This document shows positions 22,901 through 29,299 of a stretch of 64,000 nt of DNA, piece after piece. The position numbers and the translations under genes are program-made. This stretch comes from Hondaea fermentalgiana (lineage: Eukaryota; Sar; Bigyra; Thraustochytrida; Thraustochytriidae): contig NPFB01000016.1 of the NCBI GenBank assembly GCA_014084085.1, forward strand, positions 67,769 to 131,768, in the 5' to 3' direction. The notes beneath the pieces were generated by a model. The model was not told the origin of the DNA. It ran no database searches and saw nothing but the letters and a program-made list of their open reading frames with translations. Each line of letters starts with the position of its first letter. Within the stretch, counting starts at the first letter, position 1.

Positions 22901-25662
22901 TTGCGGTGCCACTCGGACCAATTGATGTTTTCGTCGGGGACCTGTTGCCGCATGCGCGTGCGGTCTCCGACTTTGGTCGACGTGCAAGGAGGCGATATGC
23001 TAAGAAGCATGGATTTGTGCCTGATCACATGCGTGAGAAGCGCGTCATTCCGGGTATGCTCTCTCGATATGATCGCATTTTCGTGACTGGAGTTTGCACT
23101 GAAGAACAGCTTGACGCGCTCTCGTCCTTGCTGCCCTTGGACGGCGCATTGTTGTGTCCCATGGTTGCTTCATTGCGCTATGGTATCTACGTGCAGAGAA
23201 ATCACTTTACGGGCGAGTGTGAGCGCCGCACGCTTGCGCCTCTCTACGAAGACTCGCGTTGGTTCCGACGTGACATCGAGTCGCTCAAGCCAATTCTCCA
23301 AGAAATTCCAGACAACTATTGGGAAGTGGAGGGCGGTGCCTACGACACGCGCGTTGAGAACACTCGCCAGGGAAGGTCACATGGTCACGTGGCTCACCGC
23401 GATTCGCTGGACCTCATCGACATGGAGAGGCGGCAAGAACATGAGAGTCCTCCCGACCGAGAGACAGATGCTGCTACCGGTACTGGTGGCCAGCTTGACG
23501 GCCAAACGTTTGGTCACGATGCTTCTGCGGCTTCTGCTGCTGCTGCTGTGGCTGCTAGTCTTGGTGATAATGATGGTAGTGGAAGTGGTGGTGGTGGTGG
23601 TGGTGGTGGTGGGGTAGATGGCGATGAAGATAGAAACGGCCGCGAAAGGTATGGCACAGAAGATGACAACAAAGAGGGCGATGAGGACGACGACGTTGAA
23701 GGAAGTTTGGTGAATATCGATTCTGAATCAGAAAGCAGCAGCTCTGCTCACTCTCAATCTCATGCCACGCATTATCACAATGCTTCGCTCGACGCCGTTA
23801 CGGACGAAGTTGTGGAGGCAGCACACAGGGAACTTGTTGAGCAGGTGCGAAAAGATGATGCACTCATGGAAAAGATTGCGGAAACTTGGCAGCTCGATGG
23901 CTGGATCGCGCTCGCAGACTTTGCAAACAAGCTCGTGGGCCGTGAGACGTCGACGCTAGGATTTCGCGATTTGAATGCGACGTCACTGCAAGCCTTTCCT
24001 ATCTTGCAAGATGAGGCTGACCTCGAAGTGACGCGCGGCCGTTTTGCAGTGCTGAAAAGAGTGAACGACAGTCTTTCAGAGGTGCTTCCACTCATCAATC
24101 TGACGCCGCGTTACGCTGCGGGCGGAATCGGAAAGCAGCTCTCACGCACCCGCACCAAGCGTCTCATCTTCCTTTCGACCAAGCTAGACGCTTGGTCCAA
24201 GGTTCTTGAGCCCATGTGGAGCGATGCGCCGCAAAGGAGCATTCCTTCGATCACGGTGAGCCGCAAGCTTGCGGACATTGGACTCGTGGAGGATTCACTT
24301 TTTATGCAAACGTACAATCAGGTGCAAACGTTTCCCCTGTGTTCGCTACGCCGACGGGACCAGTCATTCAAGGTGCGCTTTGCCGGCGAGGGCGGCCAGG
24401 ATCTTGGCGGTCTTTACCGTGACCTGATATCGGAAATTTGCTCGGAAATTAGGTCAGGTCGCCCCGCGCTGCTTTTCCAGCCGCCACTTATGGCCAAATC
24501 TCAGGGTGAGGCGATGCTCCCACGGCCTTCGCTGAAAAATCCCGTCGAGCTGCGTCTCTTTGAATTTCTCGGAACACTTTTGGGCATTGCTTGCCTACGG
24601 CATGGTGTGACGTTGGCTCTTGACGTTTCGCCACTCGTGTGGAAAGCGTTGGTACGCGACCGTCTTGTGGAATCTGACCTTCGCTACATTGACGACGTTG
24701 CCCTTCAGCGAGTGTCTTTCGTTCGTCGCTCGACATCGCTTGAGGAGATCAGCTTTGTTCTGGAAGATACAGTCTTTGCTGTGGCTCCTAGCGATGCCAA
24801 TGTTGGCGCAGGTGAAGGTGCGGTCGAGGGCGGAGCCAGCAGCGCCTCTGATGGCAATGGACTTGACTCAGTTGCCGGCACGCCCGGCGCAACGAGCGGA
24901 TGTCTTGATGCGGGCCGCATGCCTTCTGATCTCAGCCCTTCGCGAGACTCTTCCGGGGGATCCGTCGTTGCTGCTTTGGCGCACAACCGGGTAGGAACGG
25001 ATTTGGGTTCAATGGGGATGTCTGGCGAGGGCCTGCCAGCCGCATCTTCGGCAACCAATGTGGTGGAATTGTGTCCTCTTGGCAAAGAACGCAAGGTGGT
25101 ACCGCGGAATGCACTCGAGTATGCCGACCTCTTGGAGTCGTTCAGGCTTTCGGAGGTGAATATGCAACTCGACGCTCTCAAGCGGGGCCTTGCGCCCTTG
25201 GTCCCGGCCCGTCTTTTGCCGATGTTTAACTGGCAAGAGTTGCAAAGCCTTTGCTGCGGCGTGGCGGATGTTGATGTTGAGTTTCTGCACTCGCGCACAA
25301 AGTACATTGGTGGCGTCAGGGTCACTGATCGTGCAGTCAAATTTTTGTGGGACGTTTTGGGTAACGATTTCAGTCCAGAAGACCGCACGCAATTTCTTCG
25401 GTTCGTGTGGGGTCGCGAGCGCATGTCAGAGGTGGACGAGATTACGTTTACGATTGGTCCTCACTTGCAAGCTCGCGACTCGGGAGACCCAGACAAGTAT
25501 CTTCCGCAAGCGCACACGTGCTTTATGAGTTTGTCGCTTCCCAACTACTCTAGCAAGGAGATTTTGCGGAAGCGACTCCACTTTGCCATTTACAACTGTA
25601 ACGCAATTGACGCGGACGACACGGGCGAAGGTAACGCGAATCGCGGCCTCGAGCTTAGCTGA
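10918..25662 (+). CDS. Giant ankyrin-HECT E3 ubiquitin ligase (4,914 aa)
   Basis: This is one uninterrupted frame from an ATG with G at -3. In order: a Ser/Gly run (about 30-55); a hydrophobic segment (about 65-92) that could anchor it in a membrane; ankyrin repeats (about 105-268, with ALMLAAWAGR, WTALTYAARAG and TPLMFAAFVGS); an IQ-like helix (about 945-965); a Cys/His cluster (about 1479-1515); a large alpha-helical solenoid; a segment at about 3180-3275 (GASGLLVEFD, GDTCYMHW, WGVAVRVR) like the beta-sandwich of HERC1/HECTD4/ZZEF1-type proteins; a UBR-box-like zinc finger (about 3536-3592); a ZZ-like half finger (about 3793-3821); a PCMT-like methyltransferase-fold segment (about 3918-4096); an acidic/poly-Gly linker (about 4200-4280); and a HECT domain (about 4430-4914). 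The HECT catalytic cysteine is C4868 in AHTCFMSLSLPNYSS. It should transfer ubiquitin by thioester relay; the substrate is unknown. The nearest relatives by architecture are the HECTD4/HERC group. Confidence 0.92.
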   Translation: MAGREHVGAQRVTGDVEMRDVHANSNAEGGSGSGGSSSSSSSASGSGNISSNRSRLSSESSSSAPTWRNVAYGATALLALGLLGGTGFALARKIVKFRAGRMSRARNDFLQAACDGDIDKLVDHIRAGRDLSCADKNGSNALMLAAWAGRREAVMILLHSSADVHAVSQHGWTALTYAARAGEAGTVEALLEWGADVNVVENTTGATPLMFAAFVGSLECVELLLSYGANPLSGTRQGALAFAFAEENGHEGIAGMLRHRTAEAQAEIQARKEREEALAARHKAKQAFMLRKKQEQAYFRRIEEQREKAAKERAAYLASFEGQMEMLSVGCYIPLNHATGRELVWVLMEKRWNRTAATAAQAPLRPRLQSMSASTDFEPIHKDLLRRRALNSLSRPMLNNVQAADSDSEEDAEEDSEEDLSDESMNDDSGQEDEDQDTDDGQSAKRSNHVHVRAPSSGSIRAHDRHQPPPSSLEGLLELVRPALEECMSKDPQTADPIYLERLQTAVKAVSFGENDLQGSPTWLDTNVYSTTDQAAYAALRILSGLGSMAASYSARLRDTSALSAARLRMPYFLQVEAHLLPPLAQILVLMTQLHAYSPPNMPHEIYHRAFRGALELVRAHLATIAVLRLETYTVRELLAVLGDALLVVALGNLPEPGDVKSNQHASSSACSQSSAMITKSSLSSTGESRSLIRNSSSSGENGTENLQSPAAMKRSTSGEDAGSTNSNSSNEEAIDGVRPSIHNGDTSRDLSGGAKSRNAGDTPRPAARDRDSDVEEEEGPATLASRIFANYLAVMSRSSQEEGRFLARLWKPTKDKRKLLLRQHISEAFQEQRAISYLVCEGADCPRPSSDVGAGRKRLARVLGVFDVQRSAGALVGRRPASNDLLRRKSSNLEEVDLRHSMTAGSGALRHPRTSSTMRRESLSNRVRVRSVLGEHSSGTNSTLLKRRSQALLTIQRAAKAFVAAGKTRSERRATVDSGAGAARHHKLDVQTGSLRSLDITTGTTASPRERKVIPLEDVEAALCSSTANLWQGRIPGRVAEWILDTRAIVTRGVHGLLVSDEPQRTVRADLREDAQAMADELAMGGFMPQELSLWQLSNPHVDASSGASSSSSGAASSRAGGAKLLQVLLDAIVENDDVDSAVVLRCLQDDLISRLLVILKARRERNDRPGPPLTPSGSDKVEKVLLDHCNKIFSACLQKCSREGGSDRAARARRSSTSSTRGRSSLGSASWRHDGDSDVAESRWQSSQISRLADQDIVQGEDQAAENGRWLIEDVVCELIERLVSLKDWHEGAEKLHAPLLDLLQASYTPGYIRTTVTVLLCAFARGRMRVVDFSSTINEPMERLLRGKLFSRPAQASPADQEAVEVFLQDLARTPAQPVHQSDAQALHALVSSRSEMRPMTMQSRGKPAVLEDVVRICAAAYLKHTGLAIFAYDAAYGLADLEPTKQNAKVNLLPKPVIDIWKAAWSATHTIISVHRDHQRIICAHEGCTHAAVAEDDGGWRCEVGHMSDTNKVEESQTYQEICADVAARARILLNQHADSRAMAMLTISMSQASDSDEESMGNDTSSRDTPGRISGLSGRLSNAPQFEQIAFDFGPMLKHAQYFIESSASDGIKPDSLELYLKAKFRHSRFRLAALDSVQSVFRSVLRIHARAQRQQSEFSLRSASTRDLGVAQSSNVLSVASSMRGERLSKKESLSDVTPAIGAPQAALDAVLAAVRDIYAAMPRPAGVAGHHPLDYQMPTDHAEAIQHASMDIMEMLLTVAEKNECVDEISLVLEVLQIISIRECDHEEVQDLHIVPRLIALLNRINADFNDPYLQGCVWSVFTRIALQAFFSPWLDSPLTSPRGDGTASASQMELSDDLDDEAVVEDGAAATDGSVDWQAGFDGLQCLLALTMYHEISKHVTTMQDPMDPRYESAERLCHGFVCLLGSLCCNRRIMRMFAGLFASPNAEEAPFRAGNLDTPRRASAEYAPASHLILALITCSSPRVQQLAIRLGWRLLLFCDASDMTPRLFRVAGSWALSLKPQTPSALSADLALECAGMLRNLAVKGRSTWRPAILRAAGAAAEEYLRTAPDCSQEVLYEFWTTLAVLDMSSPSTLRPGCRVKVVADASGLAGWNESKPNQEYGIVIRSSRRAASATRPNEMGALAGGLEPRSSISSYASETSSCMVILDSDAYRIPVKCDAEKVLPITILLEEFQDLFASLRGSSWLLRSVELFTTRFWSVSLQQDLVWSELKSMCMSVLHAWLSTDASHAIQTIAASGTPVWRNLVAICACPAPRSSLDSVDDIISTRQAMHDIKSVLGELAVSPMEAMMERARGKAERDAARKKAFAAAATAAARSATSSVASSQSSGNELQAPEPVTGVPLVANEERDAGTLVHASSRGSDGSKASDLGSEDDPFAKAIETTGEGAKAQTPSKASRPRLQQASPVQGQKSLLAEPVLAKGRRAALARQASTQMFASDIAESDGDSDTGHNTSMRDQKESGQDTGASAGEGAHTNVPPMLNGSSVDDSSGGPSSRDHHTEDDSNRIEYASTAPGAFEDPILTDTTSAQGSEPRTPTSPDGREVEGAPADGAQDRALDPVLAQRSNRTLRRSSSANTHRRERRHSSGAGSTHSQTGRRRSGSTGAAKKTVKFESPAAAVLQTPFREIDREERINYAFELQVERNRRRARMERKRRAARRLRTLSSSVARQQLASSSLPPRQLRQSQSGPPNDFDALDEGGHLEVDVQNEMDRGPFCLPDTPRGRDAAALPLPVELPTVDTMLSLPVSSQKQGGPGELGSQSLRLQPLRAVVREGTLLRVSQYETGVVKQVEQSTGGQELALVHICNSLTGMQTTKWRNIGDLELSEDIISDRYLLSPQDSGLRGTGGTGGGSPGLSAFSSPRGRRSSDGNGSTSGGSDGSSVGAGSESAKRKLSSELRQLFTRSAILNARRGAVAAISGSVGSASDTGQMQLLLGEAGGASQILGMLKLCESSASTDVPQQPLSSGLDDQSSETTLAGMSDSGGAAVNGLWRAVAMLFQTNDEFADMLLDEAILYLSITAKNTLFFETPHPLCPVEELDVGVTDASSDDDIGSMLGSMDGMSHASSAMHVSELVSPPASPRHHHGSTLSRRSGSAASDDVRPPTSVGTGVGSFRSNSGGASPQPSDESEPGFPTDGLPAPPPLARSKRLSGSQRFCIQGASGLLVEFDRRSSVISDATQVTLSYDIQDREVITVLGEGGADTWRPVVVSGDTCYMHWSVNQTDILGALQRLDELGVDIDEVAWGVAVRVRSLEDVANADEMKVLERPFGWRLLQVVAENPSRVLTRINCGAPFFQTAVSYLRTNHLAFKPELCEVLTLLVKARINARVNSKTSSAWDAIMRKGLYKLHHDLLLLFDEVAEDGFTSVSPYFVCLLELLVLCRNLWALQDAPLPTNSRGNGATNPVSPSTQGNGRSGGSKDVTRSILNDAGTRSGAPALLATQDSMGALTESNPMAEALAAEGAPHLRPNGANGNGHARGEEKEQSKKSSRDAVQGMISSKTPKAPLCTLVVFGCRENSKMVMDCETCHLTGPDAVCLACAATCHAGHVLRNERTTTAPCGCSMRGPEACGALRPFADVWKIGPADRTWFDVVCQTADVIDCISNQTRALPLPFIREAYRTCTDGKLLRLCLRSLEECLRSEVQDTWWDRDARHMWASMLDQGMDSVAEVAFGLKVLAGSLLPAAFQSWWKDRQRDWFNKIHTNQAWELAQAMVQLNFALSSTACYPEWDARQQNWISTLAGIADLGDANSCTYLLSEDFPRPQVYFRCTTCGGMEVCETCAARHAQAGHDLIENSGAGFCDERTQLPPERRKPRVADFEYHSGPNFERLHDLYWMNHEGEDDVSDDQVPTEPRTLAALLNVPFGPFESLHKGQMSLSRLRPCSPEANSNLMERCLEGILIELLSVKEGCDLLCVSCDADHGFSLALGSLLSNGQPPFGNARIHGLVASDVTARRVRSNMHVLRTDFAVPLGPIDVFVGDLLPHARAVSDFGRRARRRYAKKHGFVPDHMREKRVIPGMLSRYDRIFVTGVCTEEQLDALSSLLPLDGALLCPMVASLRYGIYVQRNHFTGECERRTLAPLYEDSRWFRRDIESLKPILQEIPDNYWEVEGGAYDTRVENTRQGRSHGHVAHRDSLDLIDMERRQEHESPPDRETDAATGTGGQLDGQTFGHDASAASAAAAVAASLGDNDGSGSGGGGGGGGGVDGDEDRNGRERYGTEDDNKEGDEDDDVEGSLVNIDSESESSSSAHSQSHATHYHNASLDAVTDEVVEAAHRELVEQVRKDDALMEKIAETWQLDGWIALADFANKLVGRETSTLGFRDLNATSLQAFPILQDEADLEVTRGRFAVLKRVNDSLSEVLPLINLTPRYAAGGIGKQLSRTRTKRLIFLSTKLDAWSKVLEPMWSDAPQRSIPSITVSRKLADIGLVEDSLFMQTYNQVQTFPLCSLRRRDQSFKVRFAGEGGQDLGGLYRDLISEICSEIRSGRPALLFQPPLMAKSQGEAMLPRPSLKNPVELRLFEFLGTLLGIACLRHGVTLALDVSPLVWKALVRDRLVESDLRYIDDVALQRVSFVRRSTSLEEISFVLEDTVFAVAPSDANVGAGEGAVEGGASSASDGNGLDSVAGTPGATSGCLDAGRMPSDLSPSRDSSGGSVVAALAHNRVGTDLGSMGMSGEGLPAASSATNVVELCPLGKERKVVPRNALEYADLLESFRLSEVNMQLDALKRGLAPLVPARLLPMFNWQELQSLCCGVADVDVEFLHSRTKYIGGVRVTDRAVKFLWDVLGNDFSPEDRTQFLRFVWGRERMSEVDEITFTIGPHLQARDSGDPDKYLPQAHTCFMSLSLPNYSSKEILRKRLHFAIYNCNAIDADDTGEGNANRGLELS

Positions 25663-25923
25663 GCGAGTTTATATGCGTGGGCAAAAACTTGGATGTCGTA
25701 TCACGACTGACAGCCTGCAGCGCATGCAGCGCGCCCATACAACGGTATAGCTGACAACAAGAGTCCGTTTCTTACTCTAGAACCTGATAAGCATTTGAAT
25801 TTACTGTCAATACGCTCCGTCCTATTTCCTCTGTCGCCCACCCCTCTTCTTCCCATAAGAGAAAAACCCAAACTGCTCTACTGCGTTTTGACGAGGGCCT
25901 CAAGTGAACAGCAACTCTTGATT
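25663..25923. other. Short convergent 3' spacer
   Basis: This is an AT-richer spacer between the stop codons of two facing genes. No element is recognised. Confidence 0.5.
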
Positions 25924-26872
25924 CTAAAGTGCATCCTCGTACACGCGGAGCACTCGGTCACAGTGAAGGCGGCCCTTGGTCGCGGCGTCGACAGCCTGTG
26001 CTGCCGCCTTGAGGTGCTCTTCCTTGTCGAAGATGACGCCTTGCGCGAGGAGACCTTGCGGTTTTGGCAGCGAAGAAATAATGTCACCCACCTCGGCAGC
26101 CATGGGCTGACCCTCGTGCGCCTCGCTGAGTAATCGCAAAGAGGGTTCCAGAAGGGAACCACATGCTTCTTCAAAGCTAATGGGCGCAATATCTCGAAGT
26201 GCAGCTGCAAGAATCTCGTGCGGGGCGATCGGCTGGGCAGACTTGAAGACCTTGCCCATGCGAATACTCTGCGCGCACAGCACATCGGCAATCTGGGCAG
26301 CGTCTTCCTCATTCCACGCCGAGACGGCATCCTGAAGGTACGCAAGAGAGTCGGAAGATCCCGCGGCCGAGGACTCGAGTGCACAGGCGAATTCACGGCC
26401 CGCCATGAAATGCAAGAGTCGAGCGTCGAAAATGCCTGTTTTGGACTCGGTCTCTGCCTCGGTGACATCAAGAGCAATCGCCTCTGGGTCCACGAGCACA
26501 TGCGTGGGCGTTAGCTCCGGGGCCGAAAGCACGAGACGACGCTCTTTGTCGTAGTCTGAGAGGGCGACAACAGGGCTCGATTCCACACCTCCGCATGGCA
26601 AGGTGGGCAGCGCGACAAGCGGCAGGCGAATATCCGGAATGCTGGCGGGCTTGCTGGAGCCCTTGCGCGGCGCCCTGCCATCAATGATTGGGGTCATGTA
26701 GCTTGCCACCTCGGTCTCGCTCCGCGGCATCTCAAAGGCCAGCATGCTGAGCACCTTGGCGACGTGGATCGTGGAGGCATTCCCGTGCGCCAGCACGAGA
26801 TCTGCGCCGGTCCTGCGCAAGGTATCGAGACCCACGAGCACGCTGCTGAGCTGCGGCTCGGCGCCGGCCGCC
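25924..26872 (-). CDS. Unrecognised protein, 5' end lost in assembly gap
   Basis: About 316 codons are open on the minus strand from the gap edge to a stop at 25924. The protein is Ala/Leu-rich, mostly helical-looking and soluble (no membrane segment). It contains GADLVLAHGNAST and MTPIIDGRAP near the visible N-terminus and ends in CDRVLRVYEDAL. I recognise no family. The frame stays open on the far side of the gap into an Arg/Glu-rich stretch with two ATGs (near 27084 and 27087). Because the gap is a placeholder of 100 N, joining the two sides in frame is not justified. Its convergent neighbour is the HECT ligase gene. Confidence 0.6.
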
Positions 26873-26972
26873 NNNNNNNNNNNNNNNNNNNNNNNNNNNN
26901 NNNNNNNNNNNNNNNNNNNNNNNNNNNNNNNNNNNNNNNNNNNNNNNNNNNNNNNNNNNNNNNNNNNNNNNN
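26873..26972. other. Assembly gap, 100 N
   Basis: Exactly 100 unknown bases, a conventional placeholder for a gap of unknown length. Both flanks are extremely GC-rich (GCGCCGGCCGCC on the left, GCGGCCTGCGCCACGCC on the right), so sequencing drop-out is the likely cause. It interrupts the 5' part of the minus-strand gene. Confidence 0.95.
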
Positions 26973-27790
26973 GCGGCCTGCGCCACGCCGCGCCACGCGC
27001 CGCGCGCCACGCGCTCCATCTCTCGCCGCGCAACTCCTCCTCCTCCTCGCCCCCGCGGCGCTCGTTCCGGATCTGCTGCACCATCATCAATCATCATCGT
27101 CATCATCGACCATCACTCATTCATCATCACCACCACCACGAGCAACCTCATGCGCGCACGGTCGAGCTCGGCGCCCGAGTCCATCGCTCGCACGACGACA
27201 GCGCAAGAGCGGGGACGATCTTCCTGACTTGCTCCACCTCGAGCAGCGGAGGAAGGCTCGCTCGAGGCCTTGCAGGCGCGAACAGGACAGGGTCTTCTAG
27301 GAGCGCCCTCCGTGCGAGCTGGAGGCCCTCGCGAGAGGGCACGCGCTGCGACACTTGGCGAAGAGCAAAGCTCGTTTTGCTTTTGCAAGCAGCACTTTCG
27401 AGGCACTTGCTTGCTCGCTCGCTCGCTTGCTCGCTTGCTTGCTTCCCAAGAGCAGAGCACGATCTCGAGCACGATGCTTGGCGTGCGCTGGCAGCTCACG
27501 CAAGTAGTAGCCCACGTCGTCGTCCTCGTGAGGTCGTGCGGGGCGAGGCCGGGTTGAGCGGCGAGTCGAGACGTGCTCGACCTCCAACTCGTGGCCCGGC
27601 CTGGCCTGGCAAACTCATGGAGCAAAACCTCGACACAGCAAGGCACGCCGGAACCACCCGCCGCGGCGAAGAAGGTGCGCGCGGGCGAGAGGTCCTCGTC
27701 GCTGGCTCGCGTTCTCTCTCGTGCTCTTGCGTCTTGACGCCCGCTCTCGCTGGATGAGCCCGCGCTTCGAGCGGCCACGGAGCTCGGGCT
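26973..27790. promoter_or_regulatory. GC-rich divergent spacer with CAT and GCTC/GCTT repeats
   Basis: This lies between the gap and the start of the cytochrome-b5/TPR gene. It contains an ATC/CAT trinucleotide tract (27081-27142) and an irregular GCTT/GCTC tract (about 27407-27450). ORFs crossing it are Arg-rich products of high GC and show no domains. It should contain the promoter of the downstream gene. Confidence 0.45.
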
Positions 27791-29053
27791 ATGCGGGCTC
27801 GACACGCGAGGACCCTGGCCGTGGCGGTGGCGGTGGTGGCGATGGCGGCAGCGCGCTGGACGTGGACGCAAGGCGGTCTGGAGCTGGCGCTGATGCGCTT
27901 TTTCAGAGACGTGAGCCGCGCGAAGTCGAGAGCGCGTCTGCAAGGCCGCCAAGGAGCCATCGCGACGCTTTCGGCGCTGCGCGACCTGGTCCAGGATGAC
28001 GAGGATCCGCAGCGCGATTATCCCGTGCCTGAGCGAGACGACGGCCTCACCATGACCGCAGAAGAGCTTGCGCAATTTGATGGGAGCGACCCAGAAGCAC
28101 CATTGTACCTGGGTATCATGGGGCGAATCTATGATGTAACGTCGGGTCGCGAGTACTACGGCGTGGGGCGTAGCTATCATCATTTTGTAGGACGAGATGC
28201 AACACGAGCCTTTTGTACCGGTTGCACCGCCAAGTACTGCCTTGTTAGCACGCTTGCTGGCCTCGATCCGCTCCTCAAGGTGGAAGCGCGTCGGTGGCTC
28301 GAGCTCTACGAGCTCCATGATGAATACACTTTCATCGGGACCCTTGTCGCAGATCCGGTCGAGGGCGCATTGCAACGCGCACAGGTGGAAGAGCAAATGC
28401 TTTTGCATCCCAACGGCCAGCGCATGAATGTCGATGACCTGTACCAGTCGGGCGTCCGGGCGTACAAATCAGGACGCATTGACGACGCGCGGATTTTTTG
28501 GCGTGGGACACTCGTATCGCTCGGGGAGGCTCAAGAGACCACCACCGCGCTCTCGAATCGAGAAGAGCTTCGTGCACGGACGCTTGAGATGCTTGGAGCT
28601 ACGGCATTGAAGCATAAGGAAGTCAACGACGCCATCGAGCACTTTGAAGAGGCCGTGGACATTTTACGCAAAGTGCTTACGCCCACCGCATTTGCCTCAT
28701 CACAGCTTGCCGGGACCATCTTGTCCGATCTTGGCGCCGCATATTTTAGTGCGACCTATTTTGAGAAATCAGCAATTCGATTTAAAGAGGCTCTTCAGTG
28801 CTACGAAGCATCAAAACAAGACCACGACGCCTCGCACACGCTTTTGCTCGCCAACACACGATTTAATCTCGCGCGCGCCCTCTCCAAGGGTGGCGAGCAA
28901 GGTGCTGCAAGGTCCGTGCTCGAGGAGCTCGTCACGTTTCTGAGCGATCTTTTGTCTGCGGACGATAAAGATAATGACAAACTCAGAGCTGTGCGCAAAC
29001 CGCTCGAGGCCATTCTCTCTGCCACACAAGAGGGGCAAAAGAGGTTACAGTAA
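27791..29053 (+). CDS. Neuferricin-like cytochrome-b5-fold protein with C-terminal TPR region
   Basis: The product is 420 residues with an ATG start. Residues 1-22 are a signal-anchor-like hydrophobic segment after two Arg. Residues 88-185 match the MAPR/neuferricin (CYB5D2) heme-binding fold: LYLGIMGRIYDVTSGREYYG, then YHHFVGRDATRAFCTG, then RRWLELYELHDEYTFIGTL. The GRDATRAF block and the W-x3-Y-x5-Y ending are closer to neuferricin than to PGRMC. Residues about 205-415 form helical TPR-like repeats (KSGRIDDARIFWRG, HKEVNDAIEHFEEAVDILRK, YFEKSAIRFKEALQCYEAS), which known neuferricins lack. The likely location is the ER or secretory membrane, and heme or steroid binding is the family role. 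Whether heme is bound is not shown by the sequence. Confidence 0.82.
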   Translation: MRARHARTLAVAVAVVAMAAARWTWTQGGLELALMRFFRDVSRAKSRARLQGRQGAIATLSALRDLVQDDEDPQRDYPVPERDDGLTMTAEELAQFDGSDPEAPLYLGIMGRIYDVTSGREYYGVGRSYHHFVGRDATRAFCTGCTAKYCLVSTLAGLDPLLKVEARRWLELYELHDEYTFIGTLVADPVEGALQRAQVEEQMLLHPNGQRMNVDDLYQSGVRAYKSGRIDDARIFWRGTLVSLGEAQETTTALSNREELRARTLEMLGATALKHKEVNDAIEHFEEAVDILRKVLTPTAFASSQLAGTILSDLGAAYFSATYFEKSAIRFKEALQCYEASKQDHDASHTLLLANTRFNLARALSKGGEQGAARSVLEELVTFLSDLLSADDKDNDKLRAVRKPLEAILSATQEGQKRLQ

Positions 29054-29299
29054 AGTCCTTGACAACGAAAGGATAACTAAGTGTAAAAGTGTAGCGTATT
29101 CACTCCCACGTACATTAGCCACGAGCAAGAAATGATTCGCTGGTCACTGTATCCTTTCCATTCCTTTGGTGTTTGAAATCTTCAAGCATATCCTCGTGCA
29201 GTCGGTCAGAGCGGGCATCCTATCTACCAATCTCTACCTACTATTTTCAGCAAACTTCAACAAGCAAAGGGGGGGTGAAAGGCAGCATGTATTTACGAG
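29054..29299. other. Short convergent 3' spacer
   Basis: This spacer lies between two facing stop codons. It contains a G7 run near 29270 and no recognisable gene. Confidence 0.5.

Noticed and set aside
27113..28408. 431-codon minus-strand ORF opposite the neuferricin-like gene
   Set aside because: Arg/Ser-rich, no domain, overlaps a plus-strand gene with a clear cytochrome-b5 fold; it is a shadow created by high GC.
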